From contig NZ_JALBGD010000002.1 in the NCBI RefSeq assembly GCF_023507705.1, positions 434,001-498,000 on the forward strand: 64,000 bases of DNA, given 5' to 3'. Position numbers and translations under genes: made by a program. The notes beneath the pieces are model-generated. The model did not search any database, was not told where the DNA came from, and saw only the letters and a program-made list of their open reading frames with translations. Shown here one piece after another: positions 58,833-64,000 of this stretch; position 1 is the first letter of the stretch, and every line of letters begins with the position of its first letter. Origin of the DNA: Stappia sp. WLB 29. Its GTDB lineage: Bacteria; Pseudomonadota; Alphaproteobacteria; Rhizobiales; Stappiaceae.

Positions 58833-59390
58833 TTACTCGACCGGCGCGGCGTCGCGGACACCGTCAACGGCGTCGGCCGAAAACTCCGGCATTGCTTCCA
58901 GGGTCTCCTGGGTCTGCGTGGTGTAGATGCGCGGATCGCCGTTCTCGTTTCGACGGACCTCCAGCGAGGACAGCTCCACGGCAACCGGCTTGGCGCCGAT
59001 GCCCAGGAAGCCGCCGACGTCGATCACCAGGGACTCGATCTCGCCCGTGCTCGACACGACAACATCGGAAACCTCGCCGATGTCGCTGTCGTCGGCGCTG
59101 TAGACGGTGCTGCCGATCAGTTCCTCGGCGGTGGTCACGCCGACCTCGGCCAGGATGTCGCGCTCCTGGGTTGCCGGGGCGGTGGCCGTGTCGCCGGAGG
59201 TCGCCGGAGCGTCCATGCTCGGGGTCGCGCTCGGGGCGGCGGCGTCATTGGCCGGAGCCGGCTGCGTCGCGTTCATCTCGGGAGCCGCCGGGGTCACGCC
59301 GGTGTCTTCCTTGAGTTTCTGGTCCTGCGCCAGGGCGCCGGTGGTCAGGGCGGCGGCGAGGGCGGTGGTCGTCAGAAGCGTGCGGATCAT
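58833..59390 (-). CDS. Secreted PRC-barrel protein
   Basis: 185 residues: signal peptide (cut after GALAQD, about 22), a Pro/Ala/Thr-rich linker (about 30-75), then a PRC-barrel (AEELIGSTVYSADDSDIGEV, SDVVVSSTGEIESLVIDVGG, FLGIGAKPVAVELSSLEV). Such periplasmic PRC proteins are frequent in rhizobial stress regulons. ATG with GGAG upstream and a GSR promoter 91 bp away. Confidence 0.85.
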   Translation of the reverse strand: MIRTLLTTTALAAALTTGALAQDQKLKEDTGVTPAAPEMNATQPAPANDAAAPSATPSMDAPATSGDTATAPATQERDILAEVGVTTAEELIGSTVYSADDSDIGEVSDVVVSSTGEIESLVIDVGGFLGIGAKPVAVELSSLEVRRNENGDPRIYTTQTQETLEAMPEFSADAVDGVRDAAPVE

Positions 59391-59951
59391 GTCTTTAGTC
59401 TCCTGATTTGATGTCTCGTAACCCGAACCTGCGCGCCGATCTTGGGTTCGGCTCAGGTTTCGTTGCGGTCACGACAGAACAACCCTCTCGCCGGCGAAAG
59501 GTTCCGGGCGCGTTCCCGATTTTTCGATTTTCCGTGTGCTTTTCTTCTCCATGGGCAAGCCCTGCGGACGCCGTCCGGCAACAGTGGTGGGCGCCTCCGC
59601 AAAAAGAACAGGTGTGCGCGTGCGCGACTCCGCGCGCGCGTCGGGCGCGCGCGCGAAACGCGCGTGAGGGAGGCGGGGGCCTGCGCCTGCAGGAGAGGTT
59701 CTTGGAAAAATGCCGGCCGGTCGGGCGGCAGACAGTGTCGCCTGTCGATCGCGCGCCTCTTCAAAAAAAATCAGACCGGATTGAACAAATCAGCTGCTGG
59801 CGGGTTGACTTCATGACCATGCACGATGGTGCAAGCGTAAGGCAAGCCGGGTTGCTTCAGTAATCGACCCGTTCTTGTCGCCGCATGGGACATGAGTACC
59901 GGTTTCGCGAAACGGATGCGCTACCGGGAAGCTGTTCAAAGGAGAAGTAAC
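59391..59951. other. Gene-free region with alternating CG tract
   Basis: 561 bp between the divergent PRC-barrel and DUF1328 genes. It holds the GSR promoter at 59481-59505, a tract of alternating C/G (about 59613-59663, with runs such as CGCGCGCGCG interrupted by short spacers), an A-run near 59763 and a TTGACT hexamer near 59805. The short reading frames inside have no family features. No RNA gene identified. Confidence 0.6.
59481..59505 (-). promoter_or_regulatory. EcfG-type promoter for the PRC-barrel gene
   Basis: Minus strand GGAAC (59505-59501), 16-bp spacer, GGTT (59484-59481). Confidence 0.6.
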
Positions 59952-60131
59952 ATGTTCGGTTGGGCTCTGACCTTCCTGGTTGTCGCGCTGATTGCGGCGG
60001 TGTTGGGTTTCGGCGGGATCGCCGGCACGGCCATGGGCATCGCCAAGCTCATCTTCGTCGTCGCGATCATCCTCTTCGTGATTTCGCTGGTCTACGGTCT
60101 GGTCAGCGGCCGACGCCCGCCGACGGTCTGA
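59952..60131 (+). CDS. DUF1328 (UPF0391) small membrane protein
   Basis: 59 residues with two helices: [20 protein letters not shown] and [20 protein letters not shown], exactly the DUF1328 form. ATG with GGAGAAG 5 bp upstream; a longer in-frame start at 59892 is unlikely. DUF1328 genes are typical of Rhizobiales stress regulons, though no GGAAC motif was found here. A strong terminator follows. Confidence 0.9.
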   Translation: MFGWALTFLVVALIAAVLGFGGIAGTAMGIAKLIFVVAIILFVISLVYGLVSGRRPPTV

Positions 60132-60198
60132 CAGCAGCCGATCGACCGTCGACGCAGGCGGCCTGCTCACTCCTCCCTCGTCTGTCCGCCTGCCTGCT

Positions 60199-60234
60199 GC
60201 GCCGCGGGGTCTCAACCCCCGCGGCGCCTTTTTT
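60199..60234 (+). terminator. Intrinsic terminator
   Basis: GCGCCGCGGGG (60199-60209) pairs with CCCCGCGGCGC (60217-60227), followed by C then TTTTTT. Closes the DUF1328 transcript. Confidence 0.88.
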
Positions 60235-60324
60235 GCGTGCGGCCTCCTGTGCCGGACGAAAGACGAAAAAGGCCGACAGATCCCTGCCGGCCCGAAAGAC
60301 TGAAGACGAGACGCGCGCGGGACA

Positions 60325-61977
60325 TCAGTGCATCGATGCGGAAGCCTGATGCGCGGGTCTCGGGTGCAGCGGGATCTCCAGCCGGGCCGTCGCCTCCTCC
60401 ATGCCGCAGGTCGCGTCGAGCTGGTGGAGATAGGCATGGACCAGGCGCGAGCGCAGCGAGGCCGGCGTGCCCGTCTCGTTGCCGTCCAGCGTGTCGTTGA
60501 TCTGGCTGGCGCCGGAAATCACCATGGCGATCCTGTCGGCCCCGGCCAGTTCGATGGTGATGACCTCTCCCGGCAGCAGGCAGTCGAACCGCGGCGGCAA
60601 CAGCTCGGCCAGGATGAAGGCGAGCGGGATCGCGCGGTCGAGGTCGATCTCCGCGGCATTGGCGCCGGCATTGGTCTGGATGCGGACCCGGCCCTGCGGC
60701 AGCGTTGCCGGTCCCCGCAAGGCCTCCACCACCTCGTGCACCAGGGCCGTCAGCGCCACATTGGTGCCCTCGGTCGAGGCGTAGGACACCCGGTAGGCGG
60801 CCGAGATCGCCAGGATCCGCTCCAGCGTCACCCGAAGGGCCGCCTTCTCGCGCGGGCCCGTCGCGTCGCGGCGCTGCATGCTGACCAGGCTGATGATCAT
60901 CTGCAGCGTGTTCTTGATGCGGTGATGCAGTTCGCGGCTCAGCCGGCGCTGCTCGGCGAGAGCGGCCTCGGTGTCGTGGGTGCGCCGTTCGATCCGGTCG
61001 GCCATCATGTCGAAGGTCACGCCGAGCAGGTCGATCTCCGGCGCGGCGCCCGCCAGCTGGCCGACGCGCGCACGGGTGTTTCCCGTGCCGTACTGGCGGA
61101 AGGTCGAATAGATGTGGCTGAGATAGCGCAGCAGGAATCGCTGGATGCCGTAGCGCAGCACCACGAAGACGACAGCCAGCAGGATGAGCGGCGGAAGCAG
61201 CGCGCGCAGCACCGTCAACCACAGTTCCAGCCGGTGTTCGGGCGACCGGCTGGCGGTGACGACCCGGTAGTCGGTGCCGGGCAGCACGCTGGAGCCGACG
61301 AACCAGCCGCGATCGCTTTCGGAAAAGTCCGCCCCGTCCGCGCGGGTTTCGCCGACCACCTGCAGGAAGTTGCCGATGTCGTTCTCCTCGTAGACGTGGG
61401 AGGCGAGCACCGCACTGTTCTTGTCGACGAGGGCAAAGCCGATATTGGTCGCCGCCGTCGCGGTGATCGGGGCGATCAGCAGCGTCTGCGGCCGCAGGCC
61501 GATATCGATGCGGGTGCCGCTGGCCTCGTTGGTCCTGGAGATGGTGATGGTCTTGGCGGAAGGTTCGGAAACGGCGTCGCCCGGCGTTCCGAGCGGGCGC
61601 TGCACGATCTGGCCGTCCTCGCCGAGGCCGAGGTTGCACATGGGCACCTCGCCGCGGAAGATGGCAAGCTCGGTCGCCTCGATCAGGTCCTCGCGCATGG
61701 CGGAGAACACACGACGGCAATCTCCCAGGACCTGGGAGTCCTGGGAGGTCAGCGCGCTGGCATAGCCTTCGGCACGCGCAATCGCCTTGGCGCTCGACTG
61801 TCCGATCAGGCGGGCATAGTCCAGGAAGCGCCTGTGCTCTTCCTGGGAGCGTCGCTCGAGATCGGAATAGGACAGCAGGAAGGCGAGAGCGGCGAGGGGG
61901 ATGAGGGCTGCAGCGATATGCGCGAACAGCCGTCGATCAAGCCGGGTGCTGTTGGGCGGCAGTTTACTCCATGGCAC
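60325..61977 (-). CDS. HisKA_2 membrane sensor kinase with degenerate ATPase domain
   Basis: 550 residues. TM1 (about 17-37), a periplasmic sensor (about 40-250), TM2 (about 255-276), HAMP-like linker, then a normal H box LHHRIKNTLQMIISLVSMQR (His 351/352). The ATPase part is not normal: the N box is AELLPPRFDCLLPG with no Asn, the G1 box is VISGASQI without the D-x-G-x-G, and no G2 loop is recognisable. So it may accept or sequester phosphate but is unlikely to bind ATP as usual. ATG at 61977 overlaps the ecfG end by 14 bp, making the operon nepR-ecfG-kinase. Confidence 0.82.
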   Translation of the reverse strand: MPWSKLPPNSTRLDRRLFAHIAAALIPLAALAFLLSYSDLERRSQEEHRRFLDYARLIGQSSAKAIARAEGYASALTSQDSQVLGDCRRVFSAMREDLIEATELAIFRGEVPMCNLGLGEDGQIVQRPLGTPGDAVSEPSAKTITISRTNEASGTRIDIGLRPQTLLIAPITATAATNIGFALVDKNSAVLASHVYEENDIGNFLQVVGETRADGADFSESDRGWFVGSSVLPGTDYRVVTASRSPEHRLELWLTVLRALLPPLILLAVVFVVLRYGIQRFLLRYLSHIYSTFRQYGTGNTRARVGQLAGAAPEIDLLGVTFDMMADRIERRTHDTEAALAEQRRLSRELHHRIKNTLQMIISLVSMQRRDATGPREKAALRVTLERILAISAAYRVSYASTEGTNVALTALVHEVVEALRGPATLPQGRVRIQTNAGANAAEIDLDRAIPLAFILAELLPPRFDCLLPGEVITIELAGADRIAMVISGASQINDTLDGNETGTPASLRSRLVHAYLHQLDATCGMEEATARLEIPLHPRPAHQASASMH

Positions 61978-62542
61978 TGATCTTCACCGTTGTACCGGGA
62001 GAAAGGGCGAGGACAGCTTCCACGGCTCGATCCGGTCCGAACTCGCTCGTCGACTCTGTTCCCATGATGACGGCCAGCCGGGCGCGGGCGCGGTTGACGC
62101 GACTTTTTACTGTGCCGATGGCGCAGCCGCAAATCTCGGCGGCTTCCTCATAGGAAAAGCCGGAAGCCCCGATGAGGATCAGCGCTTCGCGCTGGTCGTC
62201 GGGAAGCTGGTCGAGAGCCCGGCAGAAATCGTCGAGATCGAGATGCCCCGTCTGATTGGGATGGGAGGCGAGCGTTGCCGAATAGCGCCCGTCCACGTCC
62301 TGCACCTCGCGCTTGCGCTTGCGATGCGTCGAGTAGAGCGTGTTGCGCAGGATCGTGAACAGCCAGGCCTTCATGTTGGTGCCGGGCTCGAAGCGGCCGA
62401 GATTGGACCACGCCTTCATCAGGGCTTCCTGGACCAGGTCGTCGGCGCGGTCGCCCATCCCGACCAGCGAGGCCGCGAAGGCGCGCAGGCTGGGAATGCA
62501 GGCGACCATTTCCTCTTTCAGCTCGAAGCTGTGCTCGCTCAT
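61964..62542 (-). CDS. ecfG: EcfG-type sigma factor (copy 2)
   Basis: 192 residues. Region 2 IPSLRAFAASLVGMGDRADD, LVQEALMKAW, TNMKAWLFTILRNTLYSTHR; region 4 LPDDQREALILIGASGFSYE, EAAEICGCAIGTVKSRVNRA. Closer to the classical EcfG sequence than copy 1, with a C-terminal extension (about 165-192) rich in acidic and hydrophobic residues. The ATG shares a base with the nepR stop (TAATG). Co-transcribed with nepR and the degenerate kinase. Confidence 0.93.
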   Translation of the reverse strand: MSEHSFELKEEMVACIPSLRAFAASLVGMGDRADDLVQEALMKAWSNLGRFEPGTNMKAWLFTILRNTLYSTHRKRKREVQDVDGRYSATLASHPNQTGHLDLDDFCRALDQLPDDQREALILIGASGFSYEEAAEICGCAIGTVKSRVNRARARLAVIMGTESTSEFGPDRAVEAVLALSPGTTVKISAME

Positions 62543-62733
62543 TACCGGGTCTCCCCCTCGGAACCGCCGTTTTCGTCCAGTTTCTTCAGCAGGTCCTCGA
62601 ACCTTCGGGGCAGGGGCTGGGTCAGCACCTCGTTGTAGTAGGTTTGCAGCTGGTTGCTGATGCGAGAGTGGACATCGCTTTCCGATGTGTTCGGTGGCGC
62701 TTTCTTCAGGGACTTCTCGCTGTAATTTAGCAT
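62542..62733 (-). CDS. nepR: NepR anti-sigma factor (copy 2)
   Basis: 63 residues: VHSRISNQLQTYYNEVLTQP, LPRRFEDLLKKLDENGG, a NepR core with PLPRRFEDLL in place of PxPDRFLDLL. ATG at 62733 with AAGGA upstream and a perfect GSR promoter 35 bp away, so this operon is autoregulated. No phyR gene is adjacent, unlike copy 1. Confidence 0.88.
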   Translation of the reverse strand: MLNYSEKSLKKAPPNTSESDVHSRISNQLQTYYNEVLTQPLPRRFEDLLKKLDENGGSEGETR

Positions 62734-62767
62734 AGGCAGAAAAATCCTTCTTCAGCTCCGCACCGTA

Positions 62768-62792
62768 AACGCGCGGTGTCGGACTTGGTTCC
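62768..62792 (-). promoter_or_regulatory. EcfG-type promoter for nepR-ecfG copy 2
   Basis: Minus strand GGAAC (62792-62788), 16-bp spacer, CGTT (62771-62768), followed by T; a perfect match. Confidence 0.75.
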
Positions 62793-62847
62793 ATCCGGCG
62801 CCGTACTTTTTACCGATGCGGACGTTGCGGGGCTGGCGAACGGAGCG

Positions 62848-63039
62848 TCAAACGGTTGCGGGGCGCGAAGGGCCGGCCACAAGCCAGATGAGGAAGCCAA
62901 GGACGGGCAGTGCCAGGATCAGGACGACCCAGACGACCTTCGCGAGCGTGGAGGCGCCCGAGCCGACGATCTTGATGATTGCGTAGACGTCCAGAACCAG
63001 AATGACGAGGCCGAGCAGGCCCCCCACCTCGATACCCAT
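62848..63039 (-). CDS. PLDc_N-type small membrane protein
   Basis: 63 residues, two helices: GGLLGLVILVLDVYAIIKIV and LAKVVWVVLILALPVLGFLI, then a short tail; matches the phospholipase-D nuclease N-terminal domain found alone in many bacteria. ATG at 63039 with AAAAGGAG 7 bp upstream; the longer frame to 63171 is not used. A GSR promoter lies about 125 bp upstream. Confidence 0.8.
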   Translation of the reverse strand: MGIEVGGLLGLVILVLDVYAIIKIVGSGASTLAKVVWVVLILALPVLGFLIWLVAGPSRPATV

Positions 63040-63162
63040 GTTCGTACTCCTTTTGCGGCCGCGCAGGCGGCGTGCATGTCGGTCGACCGCGTCACTTTGC
63101 GGCGCGGGACGAGGCCGGCGGCCGCCGTTCCGCCCTGTCAAAACAGGCGATGTCGGGAGATG

Positions 63163-63188
63163 AACGTGCATCGGCGCGATTTGGTTCC
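63163..63188 (-). promoter_or_regulatory. EcfG-type promoter
   Basis: Minus strand GGAAC (63188-63184), 17-bp spacer, CGTT (63166-63163); 124 bp from the ATG at 63039. Confidence 0.6.
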
Positions 63189-63251
63189 CGCGACGCTACG
63201 GAAAGTTTGCATGCCGGTGCAGAGGCTTCCGGAGAAAACCGGATTAGCCGG

Positions 63252-64000
63252 TTAAAGGTATTGCGAGGGAATGTTCTCGCGGAAGATCAGATCCATTTTC
63301 AGCGGCGGGCGCAGGCCCGCGCCGTCTGCCGGCTGCGCGAAACGGGCCAGCGTCTCACCGATCACCTGGTCCGGGTCGGAGTTGATCACCGCGTCCATCG
63401 TGCCCTCGATGAGGAGGCGGCGGGTGTCGGCGGTCAGGCCGTGGCCGATGAACACGACCCGGTCGCCCATGCCCTTTTCGGCCAGCGCCCTGGCGATGCC
63501 GTCGGACGAGCCGCCGACATTGTAGATGCCGACGAGGTCCGGGTTCTGCTCCAGCAGCGAGCGGGTGTGGTTGTAGTTCTCGTTGCGGTCGTCGTGGCCC
63601 TCGCGCATGCCGACGACCCTGAGGTCCGGATAGGTCTCCTCCAGCAGGCCGAGGAATCCCATCTCGCGCTCGGCATGGGCACGGTAGGTGCGGCTGCCGG
63701 CGACCAGCGCGACGCTGCCCTCGCGCGCGCCGCAGAACCGGCCGAGCAGCAGGGCGGCGGTGCGGCCGGCCGCCTGGTTGTCGAGCCCGACATAGGCCTC
63801 GCGCGCCGGGTGCGGCAGGTCGGAGACGATGGTGACGAGGCGGGTGCCGCCCGCGCTCACCTCTTCGGCGGCCTCGCGCACCAGCGGGTGGTCGATGGCC
63901 ATGAAGGCGATGCCGTCGGCCCAGCGGGCGTGGTGGCGCAGGGCGGCGGCCAGCGCGCCGGCGTCGAAGCTCTCGATGAAGAAGCAGCGCAGCGGCGGGG
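63252..64000 (-). CDS. LacI-family regulator, 5' end beyond the window
   Basis: At least 249 residues of a periplasmic-binding-like sensor domain, open at the window edge: FFIESFDAGALAAALRHHAR, AYVGLDNQAAGRTAALLLGR, GSVALVAGSRTYRAHAERE, GIYNVGGSSDGIARALAEKG and DPDQVIGETLARF. This follows the LacI sensor pattern (ribose/xylose-like) with no signal peptide visible; the DNA-binding part would lie upstream. It could instead be a sugar-binding protein, but the C-terminal FRENIPSQYL is typical of LacI regulators. Transcribed toward the small membrane protein gene, with no GSR motif of its own. Confidence 0.8.
   Translation of the reverse strand, partial: PPLRCFFIESFDAGALAAALRHHARWADGIAFMAIDHPLVREAAEEVSAGGTRLVTIVSDLPHPAREAYVGLDNQAAGRTAALLLGRFCGAREGSVALVAGSRTYRAHAEREMGFLGLLEETYPDLRVVGMREGHDDRNENYNHTRSLLEQNPDLVGIYNVGGSSDGIARALAEKGMGDRVVFIGHGLTADTRRLLIEGTMDAVINSDPDQVIGETLARFAQPADGAGLRPPLKMDLIFRENIPSQYL

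Noticed and set aside
59613-59663. CRISPR or replication-origin element in the CG tract
   Set aside because: No regular repeat-spacer structure, no DnaA boxes and no partition genes; it is simple alternating sequence.

Overview
This is a 64 kb GC-rich chromosomal window, about 65-70% GC by eye, from an alphaproteobacterium. The order is most likely Hyphomicrobiales (Rhizobiales); I cannot fix the genus. The assignment rests on a PhyR-NepR-EcfG general stress response (GSR), several HWE/HisKA_2 histidine kinases, DUF3182, DUF2218 and DUF1328 proteins, and GTG/TTG starts with ATGA-type overlaps. I saw no rRNA, tRNA, CRISPR array, transposase or phage gene.

Layout. (1) 0-5.7 kb: an orphan NepR-like protein, then a respiratory module (CtaG, a CopD/HemJ-like protein, cytochrome c oxidase subunit II, a fused subunit I-III and a small membrane protein). 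(2) 5.7-23.7 kb: a block of mostly small envelope and stress genes (Cu/Zn SOD, ATP-grasp DUF3182, hydrolase, MgtC, ECF sigma factor, MscS channel, phospholipase D and endonuclease/phosphatase pair, BON and CBS proteins, a PAS-HisKA_2 kinase with its receiver protein, a stress-type SDR, an HWE kinase and topoisomerase IB). (3) 23.9-44.4 kb: three adjacent ABC uptake operons of the AfuABC / 2-aminoethylphosphonate type, each with its own regulator: DeoR; a periplasmic sensor, histidine kinase and sigma-54 activator; and LacI with a metallophosphodiesterase. (4) 44.4-52.9 kb: a ferric-siderophore locus (AraC regulator, TonB receptor, DUF2218, esterase, binding protein, two permeases, ATPase). (5) 52.9-63.2 kb: the GSR core (HWE kinase, csbD, phyR, nepR-ecfG, DUF883 and PRC-barrel proteins, then a second operon nepR-ecfG-degenerate kinase). 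(6) The window ends inside a LacI-family gene.

How the parts fit. I found about 20 copies of the EcfG-type promoter GGAAC-N16/17-nGTT by reading intergenic DNA. They lie in front of genes in blocks 1, 2, 5 and 6; I saw none in the 29 kb uptake block (3-4). The window therefore looks like a GSR regulon neighbourhood split by nutrient and iron uptake operons. In GSR logic, PhyR phosphorylated by HWE/HisKA_2 kinases binds NepR and frees EcfG. This window holds one PhyR, three NepR-like proteins, three ECF sigma factors and four such kinases, one of them with a wrecked ATP-binding domain.

The sigma-54 part is the clearest self-contained circuit. A periplasmic binding-protein homologue is co-translated with a kinase and an activator. 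A perfect 18-bp palindrome overlaps the activator stop codon, and a near-consensus -24/-12 promoter lies in front of an ABC transporter whose binding protein is a paralogue of the sensor. All functions are inferred from reading the sequence; no searches were run.
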